Below are positions 18,578 through 27,789 of a DNA stretch of 64,000 nt, piece by piece; the stretch's first letter is position 1; each line of letters opens with the position of its first letter. The notes beneath the pieces are model-generated. The model did not search any database, was not told where the DNA came from, and was given only the letters and a program-made list of their open reading frames with translations. The translations under genes were made by a program, and so were the position numbers. This DNA comes from Phytophthora colocasiae (lineage: Eukaryota > Oomycota > Peronosporomycetes > Peronosporales > Peronosporaceae), in the NCBI GenBank assembly GCA_018806915.1, contig JAGKQI010000049.1, positions 1,612,001 through 1,676,000 on the forward strand, in the 5' to 3' direction.

Positions 18578-20503
18578 ATGGGCAAGTCCAGGCTCGAGGA
18601 GGAATACGACGGGCTGTTCAAGCGTCTCGTCAAGCGCTACGCCGCGGAGGATGAGAGGGAAGAGAGGGAGGAGGAAGGCATGACGCCCACACAGGCCCAG
18701 GTCGCCTTCTGGTCCGAGATGAGGGAGTTGTTGAGCGTCAATGAATGTTCCACCGGGCTCGACATCCTGGACGACATCGCCGAAGCTGTCATTGACCAGA
18801 CAGGGTACGCTTCGGACGCGTTCGGGGGCCCCGTACTTGTACTGCCCAAGCCTTCGCGTCAGCGTTTCAGCAAGAGGGCCGAGTTGCATCCTCGCTTCAC
18901 AGGTCCTTCAACCAAGAACGCTTCATCCCTGGGCTCTTCCAAGACGACGTCCACTCCCAAGTCATCTTCGTCCAAGAAACGCAAGGAACGGTCTCGAAAC
19001 TCTTCGCCTTCGTCCTCTTCGGAGCGCAAGAAGTCGTTCTTCACTGTTGAGCTCGCTGTCACCACGCCCCAAGAGATTCACGACGACCTTGAAGAGCTCT
19101 ACAGCGACGCCGCGGAGAAGGGGAAGACACCGTTCCAGTTGGCATATCCGTGGGAGGGCTCGAGTCTATGGTACGATCCTGAAGCGTACCCCGAAGTCTA
19201 CCGAGCTCACTGGCGCTGGTGGAACCATGATCGCCCCGTCTTCTGGGAATGGCAGCTTCACGCGCCTCTCAAGTCTTCAGCCGCACAGACTCGTCGTCGC
19301 AAGGCCAAGATGGAAGCGGTCGCCGGGCGCATGAGGTTCCTGAGTCTCTGCATTGAGACGTGGGGATACTACAACTTCCTCCAGCTCCTCGAGGACTGCC
19401 ACGACTCCAAGCTGCTGATGTGGTGGGGTGGTCAACCGGGACGGAACCAGTCGCGAGGCCCGGGTTACCATGGCCCGATCATCGACAGTCTCGTTTCTCT
19501 TCGCCGCAGGGACAAGGCCGCGTACGAAAAGAAGATGAAGCACGCCTTGGAACCGTTCTTCCTGGACCGCGACTTCTTCTCCGACGTTCCTGACCTTCTC
19601 TACTGGACGGAGGCTTTGGATCCGGACAACATCAAGGTGGAGAATCGTCTTTCCGACGAAGCGTTGGCCCGATGCTTGATCGACATCCAGTCCGATCGCA
19701 CGCCTCGCAAGGGGTGGGCCGTGGACACTCACCAAGGCACCTGGCTGTGTCTTCGCAAGAGTTCTCGCATCGTCGCGTTGGCTAAGAGCATGGTGAAGCA
19801 GCTCCAGAACGGTTCGTACAAGATCTCCACGACAGTTCCAGCGCTCGAGTCCTCCGAGGTGGTCGGCGGCTATGATCGTTTCCGACGCAAGGGCCGTCCG
19901 ACAGCTCGCGGTACTGGGCGCCTGGATCCCAAGCTTCTCGTTCCCCACTTCAAGAAGTCCAAGTCTAAGTCGGGATCCTCGCCAAAGACGCGTTCCAGCG
20001 ACTTCTCGGTGGCTCCGGACGCTTCCCCGGAAACGTCCCCTCCGGTCCCCAAGGTTGCGACTCCTCCGAAGTCTCCCAAGAACGCTTCTCCTGTCGCGAC
20101 GCCCAAGACCAGCCCCAAGAACGCTTCTCCTGCTGCTTCAGGGAACACCTCGCCGACCAAGTCCAAGCCGGCTTCCCCATCGTCACCCGAGGCGAAAGCG
20201 CCCACGCCGTCCAAGCCTAAGTCTCGCAGTCCTTCGCCGGCCAAGGCCGACTCCCCGAAGAAGCCGAGTCCCCCACCCGAAGTGTCCAACCGCGACCAGA
20301 AGGCCAAGGAAACTACCCAAGTCAAGAAGGAGACGTCAGACGATTTTCTGGGCAGCAGCAGCGACGAGAGTGATTCCGAGGCGAGCGAGAACGACGATGA
20401 GCATCAGTCCGACGACGAGTCTCACGAAGACGAGGACGAGGAGAAACCTGCAGCCAAGAAGCAAAAGATCCTCGACTTGTCGGGAGGTAACAGCACTTCG
20501 TAG
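18578..20503 (+). CDS. Antisense ORF inside the Gypsy element, about 641 aa, unknown
   Basis: Runs opposite to gag-pol. I chose the ATG at 18578 (MGKSRLEEEYDGLF); an in-frame ATG at 18260 would add 106 residues and overlap the multi-TM ORF head-to-head. The N-terminal 60 residues are helical and highly charged. The middle (residues about 165-400) is well folded in appearance and Trp-rich (YPWEGSSLWYDPEAYPEVYR, AHWRWWNHDRPVFWEWQLH, LKMWWGG-like). The last 190 residues are Ser/Pro/Lys-rich followed by an acidic stretch and KKQK near the end, suggesting a nuclear protein. No known domain recognised. Unlike most antisense frames it has strongly structured composition and a long C-terminal low-complexity tail typical of real proteins. 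Confidence 0.7.
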   Translation: MGKSRLEEEYDGLFKRLVKRYAAEDEREEREEEGMTPTQAQVAFWSEMRELLSVNECSTGLDILDDIAEAVIDQTGYASDAFGGPVLVLPKPSRQRFSKRAELHPRFTGPSTKNASSLGSSKTTSTPKSSSSKKRKERSRNSSPSSSSERKKSFFTVELAVTTPQEIHDDLEELYSDAAEKGKTPFQLAYPWEGSSLWYDPEAYPEVYRAHWRWWNHDRPVFWEWQLHAPLKSSAAQTRRRKAKMEAVAGRMRFLSLCIETWGYYNFLQLLEDCHDSKLLMWWGGQPGRNQSRGPGYHGPIIDSLVSLRRRDKAAYEKKMKHALEPFFLDRDFFSDVPDLLYWTEALDPDNIKVENRLSDEALARCLIDIQSDRTPRKGWAVDTHQGTWLCLRKSSRIVALAKSMVKQLQNGSYKISTTVPALESSEVVGGYDRFRRKGRPTARGTGRLDPKLLVPHFKKSKSKSGSSPKTRSSDFSVAPDASPETSPPVPKVATPPKSPKNASPVATPKTSPKNASPAASGNTSPTKSKPASPSSPEAKAPTPSKPKSRSPSPAKADSPKKPSPPPEVSNRDQKAKETTQVKKETSDDFLGSSSDESDSEASENDDEHQSDDESHEDEDEEKPAAKKQKILDLSGGNSTS

Positions 20504-21018
20504 TGTCCCGAGCTTCTAGGAACGGTAGCGTAGCGTTCCTTGCATAACCTTCATAATAATCTTTTCTCTTTTCCTTTCTGCTTTAGTCGTCTTCATTTGT
20601 TTTTCGTAGCTTCTTTCCCCCAAAATATAAACACACTGGTCCCTTTGCGTTCTCCAACACGCATACAGTTTCACATCGAGCGTTCTTCGATAGAATTACG
20701 GTCCCCGACCGCGGACGCATCGATGTGCACGTACAGCTTCGACAGCGAGTTTTTCGACAAGAATAAGCACGCACGGCCCACGACCGAGCGTTCTCCAATG
20801 TGTAGGCACGGTCCTCTGACCGGGCATTATCCAAGAATGTAAACACGGTCCCCTGACCGAGCGTTCTCCAATATGTAGGCACGGTTCCTTGACCGAGCGT
20901 TCTCCAAAATATAATCAAATATAAAGCCACCACACGAGAGCCTTCTTCTCGCCCTCGTTCTTCAAGCTCGCATTGTCCGTAATAGTCACCACACAGACAA
21001 TCAGCCCCCCTCTTCTCT
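20504..21018. other. Non-coding spacer between antisense ORF and pol ends
   Basis: The two ORFs converge here. The spacer holds a 36-bp tandem repeat and many AGCGTTC/ACGGT motifs. A minus-strand open frame of 163 codons is only a by-product of the repeat. Confidence 0.6.
20782..20913. repeat. 36-bp tandem repeat, about 3.6 copies
   Basis: Units start at 20782, 20818, 20855 and 20891, with consensus GACCGAGCGTTCTCCAA then TGTAGGCACGGTCCCT. A more degenerate copy is suggested upstream (20660-20720). It sits where the convergent transcripts of pol and the antisense ORF end. Confidence 0.8.
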
Positions 21019-24000
21019 CTAGAAGAGCATGTCATCCTCGTCGACAGCGACGTTGGCCTCCGCCAACCGTGCACTGCGACGCAGTTCAGGTAGACCCTTC
21101 TCCTTTCGTCGAGCGTTATCGAACGCCTGCAGAAGCGTTCGATAGTTAGGAAGAAGCGTAGCAGCAGGCCTCCAGCTCACTTCGTAGGTAGCCAACAGTA
21201 CTAAGTACTGCGTGACACCGTTTTCCTTCCGTCGAGCCAGGATGTCGACAACCGGGTTGCTCGTCCCAGAGACAGCCGTCTCTTCACCACCAATTACCAA
21301 CCGCTCCACGTAGCTGGTCGAAGGTAGGTCGGCCTCCTCAAGAGGTCCTTCATCATCAACACCAGGACGGGACGTCACACCCTCAGGCACCTCCGTCGGG
21401 TACGGTCGACTCCAGCGTCCTCGAAAACGCTTCAAACGGTTCACGTTGATGGTCACCACCCGGTTCGGGTGCGAAGGGATCGCCACCCGGTACGCGTTCT
21501 CGCCCACCGTTCCTACAACGCGGTAGGGACCGTGCCAGGAGAATGCTAACTTCTTGGTGGTACGCTCGCCTCTGCGAGCTCGGAAGTATTGGTAGACCCA
21601 CACCGGGTCTCCTTCTTCGAACTTCACCTCCACCTGCTCCTCAAGGCGAGCAGCGTGCCGGTCCTGCGCCTTCAGCAGCTGACGCTCCACCATCCTTCTG
21701 GTGTCCCTCAGCGACAGGTACAAACGCCGTCGGTAGGCGGCCACTTCATTGCTTTTCCACTTGTTATCCGTGTTCAGGAACGCTAGATCTAGCGGTAACA
21801 CGGGATCTCGACCGTACAGCGAGAAGAACGGCGAGTCCTTTAACGCTTCGTGATAAGAAGTACGGTAGACGAACAGCACGCGCGGTAGATACAGATCCCA
21901 GTCGGTCTGGGCCTCATTCACGAACATCTTCAGCATGCCAATAAGCGTTCCGTTGAACCGCTCTACCAATCCCTGAGTTTGCGGGTGGTAGGCGGCTCCG
22001 AACAGCTTCTTAATGCCAAGCGTTTCGTAAAACGAGCGCGCCAGCTCCGAAATAAAGTTGGATCCTTGGTCGCTAAGCAACCTCTCGGGCACTCCGTGCC
22101 GCGAGATAACTTCATTCACCATCGTCTCGACGAAGGTGATCGTGCCCAAGGCTTCGATCGCGAACGCCTCCACCCAGCGGGTGAAGTAGTCGGCAAAGAC
22201 TAGAATAAACTTCTTGCCCCGAGGCGTCGTAACCAGGGGTCCGATAGCGTCCACGACCAGCAACGAGAACGGTCCGGACAGGTCATGCACCGGCATCCTT
22301 TGCATCAGACCGTTCCGCCACGGACGGTAGCCCTTGCCGCTGCCACAGATCGTGCACTCTCGCACGTACTCCGCCACGTCCTGCTTCCAGCCATGCCAGA
22401 ACGCATGCTTGCGGACCTTGTCCAGCGTCTTCGTCACTCCGACGTGGGCTGCCAATACGTCCGTGTGGCAGTGGTGCAGAACGGTTGAGATAAACGGTAA
22501 CGGGATCACTGGCACCTCAATAGAACTAGCAGGTCCGGCCCGGGCCTTCAAGTAGACCTTCCTCATCAGCACGCCGTTCTTGACGGCATAGTTAGGAGCC
22601 ATCAACAACTTCCGCGCCCGTAGCTGGGGGTCAAAGGCGAGAGCACCATCCTGGAGATACGCGATCATCGCCAAGATCCACGGCGTCCGTTTCTGCTCGT
22701 CCAGGAACCGTTCCTGTTGCAGGCCGAACAAGTCCACAGGGGACACTAACAGTTGATCGTCGGGGTCAGGAGGAGCAGCGTTACGACGAGCTGACCCCCC
22801 GACCGGAATGGAACCACGCTCTCCAGCTTCACTGTTTCCCGTTCCCTCCACCGTTCCGTCTTCAGGAACGGTTCTCCGCGTAGTATCGCCTCCTGGCACG
22901 GCGGTCCCCCCGACTTCGTCGGGACCATCCTCCACAGGATCGGCCGCGTTAAGCAGATCCGCCATCGAAACGGCGTTAATAGTCACCGCATGCAGACGCG
23001 AGAGTCCATCCACGTGGCCCATAGCCGTTCCAGGCTTGTGGAACACCTTAGATCGTAGTTGGGAGAGTTCCATAGCCCACCGTGCCAATTTAGCGTTACT
23101 GGTACGGTTTCTTTCGTCAAAGACCCACGTCAACGCCTTGTGGTCTGTGTACAGGTCGAACTCACGCCGATCGAGGTAGCAACGAAACTTCCGCGTAGCC
23201 CAAACAATGCCCCAGCACTCAATCTCCGAGGTGCCGTTCTGTTTGTTGACCCAGTTCTTTTCGGATCCAACTAGCAACTTGCTAGCGTAGGCTACCACGC
23301 GTTCCCTTCCTTCCACGGTCTGCATAAGACACGCCCCGATCGCCAACGTGGAGGAGTCCACGTACAGTTTAAAACGCTTCGAGAAATCCGGGTACACCAG
23401 GATAGGCGGCTTCACGAGCCTCCGTTTCAGCTGTCGGAACGCCGACTCGCAGTCCTCCGACCACTTGAACGGTACTCCCTTCCCCTTCAACCGTTCTATG
23501 GGCGCCGTGATAGCGGCGTAGCCCGGTATATAGCGACGGAAGTAGCTCGTAAGTCCCAGGAACGCTCGCACTGTATGAAGGTCGTGCGGGTTCTTCAAAG
23601 TCATCACCGACTTCACCTTCTCAGGGTTCGGCAGGATGCCGGACGGCGTTACAATATGACCCAAGAACGCTACCTGGTCACGCCCCCACTTGCACTTCTT
23701 CATCTTCAATTTGAAGCCGGCCGCTCGGAAGCGTTCCAGCACCTGCTTCAACCTTACCAGGTGCGTCGGGAAGTCCTCGCTGAAGACAACGCAGTCGTCC
23801 AAGTACACAAGGCACGTCCTCCACTTGAGGTCCACGAGCACGTTCTCCATGAGTCTCTCGAAGGCAGGCACAGCGTTACATAGGCCAAAAGGCATAACTA
23901 ACCACTCGAATAAACCGTACTTGCACGTGAACGCCGTTTTCTCGATGCTCCCCACGGCCATAGGCACGTTCCAGTAACCGGACGCGATATCCATTGTCGA

Positions 24001-25644
24001 GAAGAGCTTAGCGTTCCCCAGGACATCTAGAATGTCATCGATAAGGGGCATAGGGTAACAGTCCTTGATGGTGACAGCGTTCAGGCGCCTATAGTCGATG
24101 CAGAAGCGTATCCCGCCGTCAGGTTTGCGTATCATCAGGACAGGACTCGCCCACGGACTCGTGGACGGTCGGATGATCCCCAAGTCGAGGTATTGTTGGA
24201 TCTCCGCCTCCATGACATCCCCTTCCGCTCTCGACACTCGGTACGGTCTTTGCTTGATAGGAGCGTTCTCCCCAGTGTCGATCGAGAACTCTAATAGATC
24301 CGTTCTGCCAGGCTTCATCGAAGTCTCCACAAACATGTCAGAGAAGGACTCGAGCAGCTCCGAGAACAGCCCCTGCTGCTCGGGCGATAGTTTGGAGTCC
24401 GTGAAATCCACCTCGAACTCCTTCTTCAGCTCCTCATTCAACTCAGGCATGGGATCTATGGACGCTCCAGGTAGCGACTCAACCGCGCCGATGATCGAAC
24501 TTACCCAGTTCGATCCACGCTTCGAAGCGTTCTCTGCATCCTCGAAAGTGAAGGCTGACTCCGGAACGACCGTGGCGGCCGCGATAAGCGTTCCTTTCTT
24601 GATGATCACGTCTTCAGTGGAAGCGTTACAGACCTCCACCACCACCTTGCCGTCGTTCATCGTGCACAAGGTCCGAGCTACCTTCACAGTTTCATCCAGG
24701 TCCACGTAACCCTCGACTAGCACAGTAGTGTTATCGGCCGCCTCTCCCTGCACATCCGAGACCACTAACGCTTGGCCTCCCGGGCATAGTCGAACGGTCG
24801 AGTTGATTCGGGCCGTGTACATCTCCTCCACACGAGGCGATCCGATGGGGAACACTTCCTTAGTGTCCTTGAGAGTCACGGTGCTAGCGTCTAAATCCAC
24901 GACAGCCCGGTACGCTTTGAGCGTGTCCGTCCCCAATATGACGTCCACATGCAGCTTGTCGACGACCACGAACGGTCTTGTCATCTCACGGGACCCAAGT
25001 CGCATGGGTAGATCGACCATCCCGCGTACTCGCAGCGAGTGACCCGAAACACCCTTCAATCCTTGCGGGTACGGGGACATCGGAGCGTCCGCTCTTCCCA
25101 ACCGTTTCAGCACACGGTAGTCGATCAAACTCGCGACAGCACCGGAGTCGATCAGCATAGCTGTCGGCAGGCAGTCAATGTAACCCACAGAGAGAGACTC
25201 CACCCCTCCGACGGAGCCGATGATTCGCTTACCTTCCGGGACTACCTCGTCCTCATCCTCGGAGTCGCCAGCCCTCGGCCCTAGAACCTCCCTGAGTCCA
25301 CCCTTCTGGGGTTTAACCTTTCGGTCGTCCGAAACTGCATGAGCGTACTCGTACACTCCGTTCGCTTGACCTTCCTTCGAACTGAGCGTTCCCAACGCTT
25401 CAGAACGATTAGCGAACAACGCCGAGCAGTCGAACGACACGCTTCGTAGATACGGTCCTCTTTCAGGGTTCTTCACGAGCGTGCGACACCGTTCACAAGT
25501 CGGGGTCCTCTCAAGTATCTTACACCGGATGGTGTCGGCGAAGCGTAAGTAGTTGTTCTTGATCTCTTGAACAAGCATACTCTTGAACGGTTCACTCAGG
25601 TGAGGGTCCGCCTGCTGGAGGAACGGTTCGATCTTCCTGTCCAT
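21019..25644 (-). CDS. pol: Gypsy Pol polyprotein (protease, RT, RNase H, integrase, chromo-like tail)
   Basis: 1541 residues. The N-terminus has a CxxC pair (CERCRTL). Aspartic protease active site is LIDSGAVASLID. The reverse transcriptase has RKPDGGIRFCIDYRRLNA and the catalytic CLVYLDDCVVFS. RNase H has KLYVDSSTLAIGACL and FDLYTDHKALTWVFDE. Integrase has the zinc motif HH...CTICG, then VVDAIGPL, SDQGSNFISE and HPQTQGLVERFNGTL. A GPY/F-type segment (SWHGPYRVVGTVGENAYRV) follows. The tail VDILARRKENGVTQYLVLL with YEVSWRP resembles a divergent chromodomain, placing the element near chromoviruses. All catalytic residues appear present. The start ATG follows the upstream ORF's TAG by one codon in the same frame. 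Confidence 0.95.
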   Translation of the reverse strand: MDRKIEPFLQQADPHLSEPFKSMLVQEIKNNYLRFADTIRCKILERTPTCERCRTLVKNPERGPYLRSVSFDCSALFANRSEALGTLSSKEGQANGVYEYAHAVSDDRKVKPQKGGLREVLGPRAGDSEDEDEVVPEGKRIIGSVGGVESLSVGYIDCLPTAMLIDSGAVASLIDYRVLKRLGRADAPMSPYPQGLKGVSGHSLRVRGMVDLPMRLGSREMTRPFVVVDKLHVDVILGTDTLKAYRAVVDLDASTVTLKDTKEVFPIGSPRVEEMYTARINSTVRLCPGGQALVVSDVQGEAADNTTVLVEGYVDLDETVKVARTLCTMNDGKVVVEVCNASTEDVIIKKGTLIAAATVVPESAFTFEDAENASKRGSNWVSSIIGAVESLPGASIDPMPELNEELKKEFEVDFTDSKLSPEQQGLFSELLESFSDMFVETSMKPGRTDLLEFSIDTGENAPIKQRPYRVSRAEGDVMEAEIQQYLDLGIIRPSTSPWASPVLMIRKPDGGIRFCIDYRRLNAVTIKDCYPMPLIDDILDVLGNAKLFSTMDIASGYWNVPMAVGSIEKTAFTCKYGLFEWLVMPFGLCNAVPAFERLMENVLVDLKWRTCLVYLDDCVVFSEDFPTHLVRLKQVLERFRAAGFKLKMKKCKWGRDQVAFLGHIVTPSGILPNPEKVKSVMTLKNPHDLHTVRAFLGLTSYFRRYIPGYAAITAPIERLKGKGVPFKWSEDCESAFRQLKRRLVKPPILVYPDFSKRFKLYVDSSTLAIGACLMQTVEGRERVVAYASKLLVGSEKNWVNKQNGTSEIECWGIVWATRKFRCYLDRREFDLYTDHKALTWVFDERNRTSNAKLARWAMELSQLRSKVFHKPGTAMGHVDGLSRLHAVTINAVSMADLLNAADPVEDGPDEVGGTAVPGGDTTRRTVPEDGTVEGTGNSEAGERGSIPVGGSARRNAAPPDPDDQLLVSPVDLFGLQQERFLDEQKRTPWILAMIAYLQDGALAFDPQLRARKLLMAPNYAVKNGVLMRKVYLKARAGPASSIEVPVIPLPFISTVLHHCHTDVLAAHVGVTKTLDKVRKHAFWHGWKQDVAEYVRECTICGSGKGYRPWRNGLMQRMPVHDLSGPFSLLVVDAIGPLVTTPRGKKFILVFADYFTRWVEAFAIEALGTITFVETMVNEVISRHGVPERLLSDQGSNFISELARSFYETLGIKKLFGAAYHPQTQGLVERFNGTLIGMLKMFVNEAQTDWDLYLPRVLFVYRTSYHEALKDSPFFSLYGRDPVLPLDLAFLNTDNKWKSNEVAAYRRRLYLSLRDTRRMVERQLLKAQDRHAARLEEQVEVKFEEGDPVWVYQYFRARRGERTTKKLAFSWHGPYRVVGTVGENAYRVAIPSHPNRVVTINVNRLKRFRGRWSRPYPTEVPEGVTSRPGVDDEGPLEEADLPSTSYVERLVIGGEETAVSGTSNPVVDILARRKENGVTQYLVLLATYEVSWRPAATLLPNYRTLLQAFDNARRKEKGLPELRRSARLAEANVAVDEDDMLF

Positions 25645-25647
25645 GGA

Positions 25648-27732
25648 CTACAACTGGAAGTCGAGCCAGCGGTCTCGAACGCCATTCAGGTCTTTCCTAC
25701 CCCGAATCTTCACTTGGCAGGACCCACAGGAACGCTCCTTGACCATCAATTCCTGGCCAATGAGTTGATAAACCGTTCTCCGGATTAGTTGTCTCCATTG
25801 AGGGTCAGCGTCGATCTTGTCCAGCACGGGAACGGTCGACAAAGGCGACGATTGCGTTCCCGGTACGGGTTCCCTCAAGGGAATCCCGATGTTCTCGGCC
25901 ACGGTTTCAGTCTCGACGGGGTCGTCTTTTGGCACCAACTTCCTCTTCGTCCTCTCCTTCTCCCTCTTGTACGACCTTCGATGAAGTTTGCGTCCACCGC
26001 CGACGTCTCGTTGGTCTGAATCCCGGCCATCCTCGACGACAACGCTCGCCACGGCGTCTTCGTCAGGCGGTTCCTTGCTGAAGTTACGGTTAGCACGCTT
26101 CGCAGCCTCGGAGGCAGCGAGAGTGGAAGCGTACCACTTAACCCAGTACTCTGGCGTCGACAGCTCACCGGGCGACGACTCCTTCGTTCTCTTCAGCGTC
26201 TCTTCGGGGATGCTGAGGATGCAGCTCAGCTCCGCGAGAGTCAATTCCTTCTTTCCTTCTTTGTTTTTCTTCACACGCCTCCTCAGTTCTACCTCATCCA
26301 GAGGGAACAGGCGATCCTCGAGCTCCTTCTCGAACTCCTCCTTCTCTTCTCCAACCGTAGACGCGAGACCTTCTTCCAATGCGTCTAACTCCTCGGTTGT
26401 GAAGAACTTAGCCCTGGGTTGTCTCCCTCTAGTAGTCACTTTCCCAGCTTGGGACCCGGGCTCACCGGCGACAGGGTTTGCCCCTTCGCTACTCTTCTCC
26501 ATTATATCCCCCGACGCTAAGGTAGCCGTTTCCCCAGATTCTACGTAGCGTTCTTCGCCAGACTCTTCATTCTTGTCCGGATACGAAGCGTTCTCCAGAT
26601 GGAGCGTTTCAGTGTCAGGTTTTCGTCCAGAAACCTCGGGGCCCTTAGTCGTCGTCTCATCCGCTACCTCAGCGGTTTTGTCTTCTCGTGGGCTAACCGA
26701 CTCCCCGACTTGGTCCATGTTTTCTCCTGCACCTTCTCCCTCCTCTGTTTCACGCTCTCGTTCCTCGCTTGACATAGAGCCTGCCAAAAAGCGTACGTAG
26801 ATCCTCTCCGCGTCCTTATTGTGTTTGCACGCGGGTCCCTGGAACAGTACTCGAACAGCACTCACATCGCTGTCAAACCGTTCCGTCGACTCCTTAGACA
26901 TCTCCAACTTGGGTGACTTAGAACCTGGCGGCACTCTGTACCGTTCTTCTTCAGCGTTCCGCTTGATGTCACCCTCCACAACTCCTCCTACCTCAGGAAC
27001 AGTCTCGCTATCATTATCTTTTCCAGCTTCTTCAGGAACATTCTCGTCCCATTGAACGCTACCAGCGACTCCTAGTTGCGCGGTCAACTCAACCGGCATC
27101 CCTTCTTCCAGACTAGCGATCTCTTTGTAGTCTGCATAGTAATCGCAAAAGTAATCCTCTTCTCCTTCGGAGACCACCGCGGCCTCGTACTCTGCTGGTA
27201 GTAGCGTTCCTTCTCTAGTTTCTTTGGGTAGTTCCGAAGCCTCTCGATAATCGTAGATGAACTCTCTTCCGGGAGCGCTAGCCTCTGCTTGGATCCTCTG
27301 ACCCGCACGCTCCCAACGTTCCTCCGAACGTCCTTCACCGTAGTTGCTTTCTTCTTCGGGAACGCTTGCCTCTGCTAGGATCCTCTGACCCTGGCGTTCC
27401 CAACGTTCCTCTGAACGCTCTTCTCTGTAGTTGTTCTCTTCTTCGGGAACGCTTGCCTCTGCTAGGATCCTCTGACCCCGGCGTTCCCAACGTTCCTCTG
27501 AACGCTCTTCTCTGTAGTTGTTCTCCTCTTCGGGAACGCTCGCCTCTGCTAGGATCCTCTGACCCTGGCGTTCCCAACGTTCCTCTGAACGCTCTCCTCT
27601 TTCTTCAGTAACAGTCTCGTTCACAGCAATTTCAGTCGTTTCACTCTCAAATCCTACGGCGGTAACCGCGTATTCTCCCCCTCCGAACGCTCTACTCCCT
27701 CCTTCTTCAAAGGAAGAAGCGTTCTCGGACAT
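25648..27732 (-). CDS. Middle ORF (ORF2) of the Gypsy element, acidic repeat protein
   Basis: 694 residues, between gag and pol in the same frame as both. The first third has four 29-residue repeats (EERSEERWERQGQRILAEAS type). The middle is very acidic, with basic clusters (LHRRSYKREKERTKRKL) near residue 600. The end holds a CGSC motif (KERSCGSCQVKIRGRKD) that parallels the CERC motif at the start of Pol, perhaps an old duplication. No enzymatic motif seen. It ends TAG, then one codon and the Pol ATG. It may be expressed by readthrough of the gag TGA or by reinitiation; it could be a gag extension. Confidence 0.75.
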   Translation of the reverse strand: MSENASSFEEGGSRAFGGGEYAVTAVGFESETTEIAVNETVTEERGERSEERWERQGQRILAEASVPEEENNYREERSEERWERRGQRILAEASVPEEENNYREERSEERWERQGQRILAEASVPEEESNYGEGRSEERWERAGQRIQAEASAPGREFIYDYREASELPKETREGTLLPAEYEAAVVSEGEEDYFCDYYADYKEIASLEEGMPVELTAQLGVAGSVQWDENVPEEAGKDNDSETVPEVGGVVEGDIKRNAEEERYRVPPGSKSPKLEMSKESTERFDSDVSAVRVLFQGPACKHNKDAERIYVRFLAGSMSSEERERETEEGEGAGENMDQVGESVSPREDKTAEVADETTTKGPEVSGRKPDTETLHLENASYPDKNEESGEERYVESGETATLASGDIMEKSSEGANPVAGEPGSQAGKVTTRGRQPRAKFFTTEELDALEEGLASTVGEEKEEFEKELEDRLFPLDEVELRRRVKKNKEGKKELTLAELSCILSIPEETLKRTKESSPGELSTPEYWVKWYASTLAASEAAKRANRNFSKEPPDEDAVASVVVEDGRDSDQRDVGGGRKLHRRSYKREKERTKRKLVPKDDPVETETVAENIGIPLREPVPGTQSSPLSTVPVLDKIDADPQWRQLIRRTVYQLIGQELMVKERSCGSCQVKIRGRKDLNGVRDRWLDFQL
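27274..27621. repeat. 87-bp tandem repeat, four copies, inside ORF2
   Basis: Units start near 27274, 27361, 27448 and 27535. The last three are nearly identical and the first is more diverged. Each encodes 29 residues, so copy number changes keep the frame. Confidence 0.9.
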
Positions 27733-27789
27733 GTCGCTCGTCAGACAAGAGGAAGGGTCGACACCCCCTTCCTCTCCCTCCTGTCCTCT

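Noticed and set aside
20583..21074. Minus-strand frame of 163 codons between antisense ORF and pol
   Set aside because: Its residues simply translate the 36-bp tandem repeat.
24098..24709. Plus-strand frame of 203 codons opposite pol
   Set aside because: Complement of pol codons with no motif. Unlike the 18578-20503 ORF, a genuine gene lies on the other strand.
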